The notes under the pieces are model-generated. The model made no database searches, was not told the origin of the DNA, and was given only the letters and a program-made list of their open reading frames with translations. Below are positions 16,609 to 23,646 of a stretch of DNA of 64,000 nucleotides, piece by piece; position 1 is the stretch's first letter, and each line of letters begins with the position of its first letter. This DNA is from JADJRG01 sp964474905 (GTDB lineage Bacteria; Myxococcota_A; Polyangia; Nannocystales; Nannocystaceae). The DNA lies in assembly GCA_964474905.1 (NCBI GenBank), contig CAYYUP010000026.1:1-64000 (forward strand). Reading direction: 5' to 3'. The position numbers were made by a program, and so were the translations under genes.

Positions 16609-18852
16609 ATGCGTAATCGACTTAATTTATCTGTCACAGCGAAGTCACTGGGTCTTCTCTTGGGTGTTGGCCTCTCGATCTCGGGCTGCACCAGTTCATC
16701 CGATCCCGATCCCGACGCCGACAGCTCCGATCTCAAAATCGATGTCGAGCCCGATCCGTGGGTCCAAGAGGTCTATGCGCCGATCCAAGAGCAGGCGCAG
16801 CAGATGAGCGTCGACGACTTTCTCGCCGAGTACCCGCTGCCGGCCTATCTCGACGCTGTTTCTTACGATGCGCTCAGCGCCTTGGGCCTGCCCGAGATCG
16901 CCAGCTACGTCGGCTTGAGCCCCGCTCACGATGCATTGCTCGCGGCAAACGGTTTCGTCGCGGTTGCGAGCAACGTGCCAAATCCCGCGTGGGGCTATCA
17001 CCAGCTCTACTACAACGACCTGCCGGTGCTGATCACCACCGACAGCATGCTCTTCGCTCTGCACTCCTCGTTTGATGCCATCCTCGAGGACCTCGAGCGC
17101 AAGTTGATGGTGGCGCAGACGGGCGAGATGCTCGATCTCATGCACCAACGATTGGCCGACGAGCAGGGGTCGATGCCGCCGGAGCTGGCGGCCACGATCC
17201 GCGATCTCGACGTCTTCCTCGCGGTCGGTCGTACCCTGATGAGCGGCGAAAAAGTGGCGACCGTATCCGGCGACGAAGCGGCGGACGAGGTCGGTCGAAT
17301 CTTGGCGGCGGCCGGTGCTTACCAACCGGCGACCATCGAACTCTTTGGGGTGCCCGTGCTCTACGATTTTTCGCAGCTAAAGCCCCGCGGTCACTACGAG
17401 GGCGACCCCCTCCTAGAGCGCTACTTTAAGGCGATGATCTGGCTCGGCCGTACCGAGATGAAAATGATCCTCTTTGATGCCGACGGCGTGCCGAGCTTCA
17501 ATCGGCAGGGTGTCGATGCGGCCTTTGTCAACAACATGTTGCTCACGGGCAGCGGCGCCGATAGCAATTGGAACACGGTCAACGGGATCATCGAGCGTCT
17601 GATCGGCGAGCGCGACTCGATGGGTCCGCAGGACATGACAGCGTTCATGACGGAGAGCGAGATCGCCGATTACGCGGGGCTGGTTGCCGCGAGCGATGAG
17701 GTGCTCTTTAAGGCGCTGCTCCAAAGCCCCTACGGCATCCAGCGGATCATGTCGCAGATCATCTACACCCGTCCGACGGATCCGCCTGTTGTTTTGCCGC
17801 GGGCCTACCTGCTTCTGGGGCAGCGCTTCACCATCGACTCGTACGTCTTTAATAACGTCACCTACGATCGGGTTCAGGATCTGAGGACCGGTGCCAAGGT
17901 CACGCGCATGTTGCCGAGCGAACTCGATGTCGGCTTTGCCCTGGGCAGTAATGCCGCCGGTCACCATCTCAAGCCAGAGCTCGACGCGTACGGCTATCAG
18001 GGGGTGCTGCACGAGCTGCGCTTTCTTATCGATGCGCATCCGGCTGATTTTTGGGAGCAGAGCTTTTACAACGGCTGGTTGGCGGCTATCCGCGCCCTTG
18101 GGGACAGCGCTGAGTTTGATCTCTTGCCCGAGGCCATGCGCACTAAGGCCTGGGGCGACAAGACCCTCAACGCGCAGCTCGCATCCTGGGCTGAGCTGCG
18201 CCACGATACGCTGCTCTACGTCAAGCAGTCCTACTCGGGCGGCGACGGCTGCGAGTATCCCGATGCCTACGTCGAGCCGGCACCGGCTTTTTACGACGCG
18301 ATGATGCATCTGGGCGCGCTCGGTCAGGTGATGGCAGACGATCTCGCGGTCGAGGGCTATGACGTCAGCGAGGTAAAGGACTACTTCGTCAACTTTGAGG
18401 ACACGATGGGTGTGCTCGGTACGATTTCGCATAAAGAGCTCGAGGGCTCGGCGTTGACGGTCGCTGAGTTTGACTTCCTGCGGGCAGCGGTCGAGCAAGA
18501 GATGGTCGGTTGTGGCGAGGTGCTCTGGGATGGTTGGTTTGTCGATCTGCTCTTTGATCGCGATAAGGTCGAAGAGGTTGCCGGAGTGATCGCGGATACC
18601 CATACCGCGCCGACCGACGCCGAAGGCATCGAGCGCGGCTGGGTCTTTCATGCGGCGACGGGTTACCCGACGATGGTCGTGATGACGGTCCAGGATTGCT
18701 CGGGGGTGCGTGCCTATGTTGGCCCCGGCTCGAGCTTGCACACAGTGCTCACCGAGGGGTACCAACGCCTGAGCGACTCTGAGTGGCGGGCCATGCTCGG
18801 GGAGTCGGCGCAGCCGCGACCGGCCTGGACCGCGTCCTTTATCCCAGAGTGA
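16609..18852 (+). CDS. DUF3160-family lipoprotein
   Basis: The 747-residue product has a lipoprotein signal with lipobox LSISGC, an acidic linker (DPDPDADSSD), then a long helical domain matching the DUF3160 family (YNDLPVLITTDSMLFALHSSFD, and later PRAYLLLGQRFTIDSYVF). Function is unknown; the protein is expected on the outer membrane or cell surface. The ATG at 16609 is the only start that gives a proper signal peptide. A TTGACA element at 16574-16579 could be a -35 box, but no clear -10 follows. A strong hairpin terminator follows the gene. Confidence 0.85.
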   Translation: MRNRLNLSVTAKSLGLLLGVGLSISGCTSSSDPDPDADSSDLKIDVEPDPWVQEVYAPIQEQAQQMSVDDFLAEYPLPAYLDAVSYDALSALGLPEIASYVGLSPAHDALLAANGFVAVASNVPNPAWGYHQLYYNDLPVLITTDSMLFALHSSFDAILEDLERKLMVAQTGEMLDLMHQRLADEQGSMPPELAATIRDLDVFLAVGRTLMSGEKVATVSGDEAADEVGRILAAAGAYQPATIELFGVPVLYDFSQLKPRGHYEGDPLLERYFKAMIWLGRTEMKMILFDADGVPSFNRQGVDAAFVNNMLLTGSGADSNWNTVNGIIERLIGERDSMGPQDMTAFMTESEIADYAGLVAASDEVLFKALLQSPYGIQRIMSQIIYTRPTDPPVVLPRAYLLLGQRFTIDSYVFNNVTYDRVQDLRTGAKVTRMLPSELDVGFALGSNAAGHHLKPELDAYGYQGVLHELRFLIDAHPADFWEQSFYNGWLAAIRALGDSAEFDLLPEAMRTKAWGDKTLNAQLASWAELRHDTLLYVKQSYSGGDGCEYPDAYVEPAPAFYDAMMHLGALGQVMADDLAVEGYDVSEVKDYFVNFEDTMGVLGTISHKELEGSALTVAEFDFLRAAVEQEMVGCGEVLWDGWFVDLLFDRDKVEEVAGVIADTHTAPTDAEGIERGWVFHAATGYPTMVVMTVQDCSGVRAYVGPGSSLHTVLTEGYQRLSDSEWRAMLGESAQPRPAWTASFIPE

Positions 18853-18896
18853 GCCTTGTAGCGTCGAGCCCGACCAGGAGAACGGGAGAACGAATG

Positions 18897-18928
18897 AACG
18901 CCGGCGTCGATCGCTCGACGCCGGCGTT
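18897..18928. terminator. Bidirectional hairpin terminator
   Basis: A perfect 14-bp stem (AACGCCGGCGTCGA / TCGACGCCGGCGTT) with a TCGC loop lies almost exactly midway between the stops of the converging DUF3160 and RRM genes (44 and 43 bases). The T-tract is weak on both sides, but the stem is very stable, so it should serve both transcripts. Confidence 0.8.
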
Positions 18929-18971
18929 ATTAATCCCCTGAGACCGGCGGTGCGCTGGCCTGTGGGGCGTA

Positions 18972-19211
18972 TTAGCTGGTCGCGGCTGTGACCGTGATGA
19001 CCGAGCCGTCGATGCGAGCGCCGTTTTTGCCAGCGATCGCATCGGTCCCCGCTTGGTCGGTGGTGTACACGCAGTCGGCAGTACTGGGGCCGCCAGCGGG
19101 ATCGGCGTGCAGGTCGAGCGAGACGATTGTGCCGTAGGGGTCGAACTCAGTGTTGAGGGTGGCCGAGGTGGTCGTGATGCTTAGATCACCGATAAAGATA
19201 TGCTTGGGCAT
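18972..19211 (-). CDS. Small RRM-type RNA-binding protein
   Basis: The 79-residue protein has the RNA-recognition-motif layout: IFIGDL (RNP2-like) at residues 5-10, FDPYGTIVSLDL, a degenerate RNP1 (ADCVYTT), and the last strand SVITVTAA. Bacterial single-RRM proteins bind RNA and are often cold-regulated. It lacks the usual aromatic residues of RNP1, so RNA binding may be weak or altered. The ATG at 19211 has AGGAG 8 bases upstream (19220-19224). The longer open frame upstream is an untranslated leader in my reading. Confidence 0.8.
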   Translation of the reverse strand: MPKHIFIGDLSITTTSATLNTEFDPYGTIVSLDLHADPAGGPSTADCVYTTDQAGTDAIAGKNGARIDGSVITVTAATS

Positions 19212-19267
19212 TGTTGATTCTCCTGATCCGAAGTGGATAGATTCTCTAGCACATCTCGGCGACGGAT

Positions 19268-19318
19268 CGACATGTACATCGATATGTATGATCGAGCATG
19301 GTCGATCGTACATGGTCG
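19268..19318. promoter_or_regulatory. Imperfect nested palindrome in the leader of the RRM gene
   Basis: CGACATGTAC and GTACATGGTCG are near-complementary outer arms. An inner GATCGA-GCATGG-TCGATC hairpin lies between them, with about 12 unpaired bases on one side. It lies 57-107 bases upstream of the RRM start codon, so it may fold in the leader RNA or bind a dimeric regulator. Confidence 0.45.
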
Positions 19319-19352
19319 TTGAGTTCGCAAGCGAACGATAGGCGCGAATCAG

Positions 19353-19871
19353 CTAAGCGTGCTCGGCCCGGATTTTCTCGGCAGCAGCGCTAAAGCTTGG
19401 CTTTGCCCGGATCTCGGGGGGATCACAGTCTTCGATCAACTCTGACCATTTGATCTGACAATACTGTGAGACCCACTCCCAGTGGTGCAGATCGGCGAAG
19501 CCTGCGGCCTTGGCGCGTGCCTCTCGTGCAGCCTCGTGCTCTTCGCCCTCGCTCGCCGGCTCGATCTTCGAGCAGTAGCGCCAAAAAGACGCGGGATCAT
19601 CGATGTTGATGCCGCCCAGGTCGATGGCCTCGGCCTCGCACCGAGCGACAAAGGCCTGCATGTCTTCCCACTCGTCGCGGGCGCTCACGGGCCGCAGGCT
19701 CTCTTCGTCGACTGGATCGTCGTCGATGTCAGCGCCGTCGGTGCTGTCGGTGCCACGGCCTGGCTCGGCCTGGCTCGGGGTGCTGTCCAGGTCGAGGGCG
19801 ACGACCGGGGTCTCGCTCTTGAGGCCGACTAGGCGGCGCAGTACGTCGACGAATGTGTTGCCGAAACCCAT
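19353..19871 (-). CDS. Acidic hypothetical protein
   Basis: The 172-residue product has a short N-terminal helix (VDVLRRLVGL), an Asp-rich linker to about residue 60, and a C-terminal domain of about 110 residues with DPASFWRYCSKIE and ADLHHWEWVSQYCQIKWSEL. The Trp/Tyr/Cys-rich C-terminus looks like a real conserved domain, but I do not recognise it. A run of nine C (on the coding strand) sits just upstream of the ATG. TATATT upstream of that run could be a -10 box. Confidence 0.68.
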   Translation of the reverse strand: MGFGNTFVDVLRRLVGLKSETPVVALDLDSTPSQAEPGRGTDSTDGADIDDDPVDEESLRPVSARDEWEDMQAFVARCEAEAIDLGGINIDDPASFWRYCSKIEPASEGEEHEAAREARAKAAGFADLHHWEWVSQYCQIKWSELIEDCDPPEIRAKPSFSAAAEKIRAEHA

Positions 19872-20012
19872 GTCGTTCGGGGGGGGGACCCTGAATATAC
19901 AGAACCGAGGGCCGCCGTCTACGCCGACGATCTAGGCGGGTGTTCTCGGTCGGCGCGTGTTGGCGAGAGCGAGCACGTTCGAGGAAGCTCACGCGGGGGC
20001 GGCTGCACGCGC

Positions 20013-21638
20013 CTATCCGCCGAGTTCGGAGGCGAGGCCGCGGAAGCGCTTGATGACCTGGCCGACATAGCGCCCCCGCGGGTGGCGGTGGAGATAGGCC
20101 CGACCCAGTCGTTTGGCCTCTTGGATGTCGCCTTGCTCGGTCGCCGCCAGCCAGAGGCGATAGCGGGCGAGCTCTGCTTCGGGGTGGTCTGGGGCGCGCT
20201 CTAGGAATTTACGGAACTCGGCCTTCGCCGCTTGGTGGTCACCGGCGTAGTCCATGCGCTGGATACCGATGAGCAGGTGTCCCTCGGCCGCGAGTGCGTC
20301 GCTGCCGTGTTTTTGCATGAATGCATTAAGACACTGGGCGGAGCGGTAGCGGCTCTCGGGCGAGAGGTAGAGCTCTTTGCAGCGAGCGAGCGAGTCGCGG
20401 ATGGCTTCGGCGCGGGTATTTTCGGCGTCGCGCAGCAGATCTTCGAGCAGCGCTTGGCCGTCGTCGTTGGGCGCGAGTGAGGCCTTTGCCCCGCTGCGAG
20501 CGATGCGGGCTGACCTGCGCGGCCGCGGTTTATTGGTGAGCTCGAGGAGGTTGTCGAGGGTGCGGTATTTGGATTTGGTCGGCAGGCCCGGCACGGTCCA
20601 GGTGCTCGGGATGCGACCGCCCACGAGATCATCGCCGCCGACCCCCGGTACCTGGGAGAGTGGCAGCGCGACCTGCACCTCACTGCGACCGACATCGGCG
20701 AAACTGTGGCGAGCGACGTCGAAGCGGTAGCCCGCCCGCACATCTGCGATCACTCGGGTGCCGGTGACATCGAGCACCTCGACGCGGCCACGGAGCACCG
20801 AGACGGCGGTTTGACCGGCGTCATCGACCTCGACAGTGAACACTGTGCCGCGGATCCGAACCGTCGCGTTGGGGGTCTGGATATTGAGGAGTGGATCGCC
20901 GGGCAGGCGATCGTAGCGGAAAGCGACGAGGCCGCGCTCGAGGCTGAGATCGACCTTGTTGGCGGCCGCCGAGTGCCAGGTGAGTTCGGAGGAAGGGCCG
21001 ATGTTGCCGAGGATCTTGCCGACGAGCTGGAGCTGCATCGACTCACTGGCGTCGGTTTGGAGGCGGGTTTTGGCCGGGAAGATGTGGTCGTCGAGAGCGT
21101 CGCCGTTTTCTGCGAGGGCGCGGCCATGACCGCCGACGATCCTGCCGTAGACCATGGCGGGGTGGTCGATGCCGCCGTAGATCGTGTCGGGCGTGTCGAA
21201 GGCGATCCGCGAGGGCGCGAGGGCGAAGAGATCTCCGTTTGGGCCGGGCAGCAACATCAGGGCGAGCACGCAGGCGACGGCGACGAGCGTCGCGATCGCC
21301 ACCGAGGCACCGAGATGGCTCGCGCGGTCGCGAAAGCTCGCCGTCTGGCGGCTGACGGCGAGGCCGCGGAGGATGTCGACAAACTCGCGGTCGAGCGAAT
21401 TGGAGGAGCGTGCCGCCGGCAGCTCGGGCTCGGCGTAGAGCTCTTGGAGGAGACGATGCGCCCGCCAACAGGGCGAACAGCTGCGGATGTGATCGAAGTA
21501 GCGTTCTTCGGCGGCCGCCGGCAAGCGCTCTCCGAGCACAGCTTCGGCGTCCTCGTTGCGCTCGACACACCCGTAACGGCTAGGGAGATGGCTTTGCATC
21601 GCGTTGGTGGGGGGCTCGAAGGAAGTGGGGGCACTCAC
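20013..21638 (-). CDS. FecR-domain anti-sigma factor with zinc finger and TPR-like tail
   Basis: The 541-residue product has an N-terminal cytoplasmic zinc-finger-type anti-sigma segment (HIRSCSPCWRAH, residues 50-61), one membrane span (about residues 110-130, ASVAIATLVAVACVLALMLL), a FecR-like periplasmic domain (NATVRIRGTVFTVEV, VLRGRVEVLDVTG), and a C-terminal helical repeat region resembling TPRs (KAEFRKFLERAPDHPEAELARYRLW). It should hold the sigma factor encoded just upstream until a periplasmic signal arrives. The GTG start overlaps the sigma-factor stop (GTGA), so the two are translationally coupled. Confidence 0.85.
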   Translation of the reverse strand: MSAPTSFEPPTNAMQSHLPSRYGCVERNEDAEAVLGERLPAAAEERYFDHIRSCSPCWRAHRLLQELYAEPELPAARSSNSLDREFVDILRGLAVSRQTASFRDRASHLGASVAIATLVAVACVLALMLLPGPNGDLFALAPSRIAFDTPDTIYGGIDHPAMVYGRIVGGHGRALAENGDALDDHIFPAKTRLQTDASESMQLQLVGKILGNIGPSSELTWHSAAANKVDLSLERGLVAFRYDRLPGDPLLNIQTPNATVRIRGTVFTVEVDDAGQTAVSVLRGRVEVLDVTGTRVIADVRAGYRFDVARHSFADVGRSEVQVALPLSQVPGVGGDDLVGGRIPSTWTVPGLPTKSKYRTLDNLLELTNKPRPRRSARIARSGAKASLAPNDDGQALLEDLLRDAENTRAEAIRDSLARCKELYLSPESRYRSAQCLNAFMQKHGSDALAAEGHLLIGIQRMDYAGDHQAAKAEFRKFLERAPDHPEAELARYRLWLAATEQGDIQEAKRLGRAYLHRHPRGRYVGQVIKRFRGLASELGG

Positions 21639-22300
21639 TGGCTCTGCACCAGTGTTTGAAGGCGTTTGCGGGCGCGGCCGAGGCGATCGCCGATCGTCGA
21701 GATCGGCTTTTCGAAGACATCGGCGATCTCGTGCAGCGTCAGACCTTGGTAGTGATAGAGCACGAAGACCTGGCGGAGGTCCGGGTGCAGGTGCTCGAGA
21801 AGGCTTTCGGCCTGCTGTCGGGTGTCGAGGCTGGCGTCGCTGACGTGGGCTTTGCGTCCCTGATTAAACCAGTGCACGGCGGCTTTGAGGCGGTTTCGTC
21901 GGTAGCGCTGGCGCAGCAGGTTGTGGGTGCTGTTGGCGGTGATCCGGTAGATCCAGGTTGCCAGTGACGAGCCGCCGCGGAAGCGACCGAGGGCTGAGAA
22001 GGCGCGGACAAAGACGATCTGGACCATGTCGTCGATATCGGGATCGGAGCCGAGGAGGCGGTGCAGGTGGCCCCGAACCTGGCTCTGATAGGTGTCGTGG
22101 ATCTCGCGGAGTGCCCGCTTATCGCCGACCTTGGCCCGGGCGACCAGACGCTCTTCAGCGCTTAGCGAACTCGACGAAAGGGAAGCGGCGCTCAGCGATC
22201 CTGCGTCAGACGAGGCAAGCGCGCCGTCGCCGGATCCCAGAGATTCGATCGTTCCGTCTACCAAGGTGGTTGCTGCCCGACGTGCCACTCTCTCAGACAA
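21635..22300 (-). CDS. ECF-type RNA polymerase sigma factor
   Basis: The product is about 221 residues. Region 2 reads DIDDMVQIVFVRAFSALGRFRGGSSLATWIYRITAN, and region 4 reads LRQVFVLYHYQGLTLHEIADVFEKPISTIGDRLGRARKRL. The first 45 residues are a Ser/Ala-rich extension. Start choice is uncertain: the frame opens with TTG at 22300, and a GTG at 22288 is an alternative; neither has a strong ribosome-binding site. Co-transcription with the FecR-type anti-sigma factor indicates control by a cell-envelope signal. The targets are unknown. Confidence 0.88.
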   Translation of the reverse strand: MSERVARRAATTLVDGTIESLGSGDGALASSDAGSLSAASLSSSSLSAEERLVARAKVGDKRALREIHDTYQSQVRGHLHRLLGSDPDIDDMVQIVFVRAFSALGRFRGGSSLATWIYRITANSTHNLLRQRYRRNRLKAAVHWFNQGRKAHVSDASLDTRQQAESLLEHLHPDLRQVFVLYHYQGLTLHEIADVFEKPISTIGDRLGRARKRLQTLVQSQ

Positions 22301-22416
22301 CCGTTAGCGGGAAAAATTCCGGCGCCTTTCTCAGGTAACACGCTACCGTTTCGCAGCGCAGGGGGGCAAGCAAAGGCTCGTCGGCCAGCGCGCCCAAAGG
22401 GGTACTCTAGAGGTCG

Positions 22417-23067
22417 GTGAGTGTCGGTGATCCAGCGACCTACTGGTCCGCTCCGCTGACGCCCGGAGCCTGCGCGCTGATGGTCGCGAAATACGACGCG
22501 TTGGCGGTGATCGAGGCGATGCCCGCGGGCAGGCGGCGTGATCGCATGATCCAACGAGCGGCGCGACGCTGGCCGGCGAGCCTTCGCGAGTCGCAGTTGG
22601 CCGGTCCGCAGGTCTGTTTGCAGCGCAGGCGAGCGGCCCTGGAGGGCGCGCAGAGTCCCGCACGTAGCCGCGCTGGCTGGTGTGCTCGCGCGCCCGCGCT
22701 GCCGCTTTGGAGTTCGCTGCATCTGCTGATCGGCGATCTCGTCGGCTGGCGACGCCAACTTCCGCGCGGGGCCGAGGCTTCACCGGCGGCGCTGCTCGAT
22801 CACCTGGGTGAGGCGCCGCAATCTGCGCGCTGGCAGCCGGACGCGCTCAGCGCGATCGTCGGTCCTCGGGTGCGCGTGCGTCTCGCGTATCTCTGGCTCG
22901 CGGCCCGAAGCGGTCTGCCCCCAGCCGCGCTCTTCGGGGCGCTTTTTGCCAGAGAGGGCCTCTGGGTGCGTCGAGAGGGCGATCCTCCCGATTTTGAATC
23001 CTCAGCCTTACCCATTGAAATCGCAGGTTTTTTTCCCGTACAATCGGAACTCCGAGGCATATCGTGA
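22417..23067 (+). CDS. Hypothetical protein upstream of the HU/IHF gene
   Basis: The open frame gives up to 216 residues. GC-rich third positions support coding from about 22480, where an ATG could be the real start (195 residues), while the GTG at 22417 is the earliest. The sequence is Arg/Ala/Leu-rich with LWSSLHLLIGDLVGWRRQLP and VRVRLAYLWLAARSGLPPAALFGALF, which look like helices. I do not recognise a family. The last 15 codons overlap a sigma-70-type promoter, and the stop overlaps the next start (GTGA). Confidence 0.55.
   Translation: MSVGDPATYWSAPLTPGACALMVAKYDALAVIEAMPAGRRRDRMIQRAARRWPASLRESQLAGPQVCLQRRRAALEGAQSPARSRAGWCARAPALPLWSSLHLLIGDLVGWRRQLPRGAEASPAALLDHLGEAPQSARWQPDALSAIVGPRVRVRLAYLWLAARSGLPPAALFGALFAREGLWVRREGDPPDFESSALPIEIAGFFPVQSELRGIS
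23015..23044 (+). promoter_or_regulatory. Sigma-70-type promoter of the HU/IHF gene
   Basis: TTGAAA (23015-23020), an 18-base spacer containing a T-run, and TACAAT (23039-23044) closely match the housekeeping consensus. Initiation near 23051 would leave a leader of about 13 bases with GAGG 5 bases before the GTG start. Confidence 0.65.
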
Positions 23068-23450
23068 CCAAGTCGCAACTGATCATGCGGATCGCCGAAG
23101 AGGCAAAGCTACCCAAGGGCCGGGCGGAGGCGGTGGTCAACGCTGTCTTCGACTCGATGATCTCTGCGCTGCGGCGTGACGAGGGCGTTGAGATCCGCGG
23201 TTTCGGATCGTTCACGGTCCGTCATTACAAGTCGTACAAGGGGCGCAACCCGCGTACTGGTGAATCTGTACACGTCGCTCCCAAGCGCTTGCCGTATTTT
23301 AAGGTGGGCAAGGAGCTCAAGCGACGGATCAACGGTGAGCGAACGGCATCTCCGACCGCGCCACGCGAGACAGCCCGGACGTCGGCAGCTACGGCCCGGA
23401 CTCGAGCGCCGCGGGTCCGCGAAGACAACGTCTCCGAAGACGTTATTTAG
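23064..23450 (+). CDS. HU/IHF-family DNA-binding protein
   Basis: The 128-residue product has the whole HU/IHF fold in residues 1-92: an N-terminal helical pair (MTKSQLIMRIAEEAKLPKGRAEAVV), the EIRGFGSFTVRHYKSYKGRNPRTGE arm and the closing PKRLPYFKVGKELKRRI helix. Members bend and compact DNA. A tail of about 35 residues rich in Thr, Ala and Arg and ending in acidic residues extends beyond the usual 90-100 residues; this may add nonspecific DNA contacts. I cannot decide between HU and an IHF subunit. Confidence 0.92.
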   Translation: MTKSQLIMRIAEEAKLPKGRAEAVVNAVFDSMISALRRDEGVEIRGFGSFTVRHYKSYKGRNPRTGESVHVAPKRLPYFKVGKELKRRINGERTASPTAPRETARTSAATARTRAPRVREDNVSEDVI

Positions 23451-23530
23451 CGAGCCCACTAGCTCACCGGTTTTGACGCGGCGGCCTATCTCCACGGGAG
23501 GTGGCGGCGTGTCATCCCGTGCGGGCTCGA

Positions 23531-23570
23531 TAGCTCGATAGCTCGATAGCTCGATAGCTCGATAGCTCGA
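23531..23570. repeat. Five tandem copies of TAGCTCGA
   Basis: Five perfect 8-bp units are preceded by a partial copy (GGCTCGA) in the spacer between the converging HU/IHF and PEP-utilising enzyme genes. The unit contains AGCT and overlapping TCGA; the array reads TCGATAGCTCGA and so on. It may be a slippage-prone microsatellite. Confidence 0.85.
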
Positions 23571-23646
23571 CGGTGTTGCAGAGCGGCATCGCCAGCGGTC
23601 GCTCGATCTGCGGCGAAGTCGGGACACGGCGGCCGACTTCAGGAAT

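Noticed and set aside
16574..16610. Promoter of the DUF3160 gene from TTGACA
   Set aside because: The -35-like hexamer is good, but no acceptable -10 hexamer lies 16-19 bases downstream.
23531..23570. CRISPR array
   Set aside because: The units are 8 bp, directly adjacent and without spacers, so this is a simple tandem repeat.
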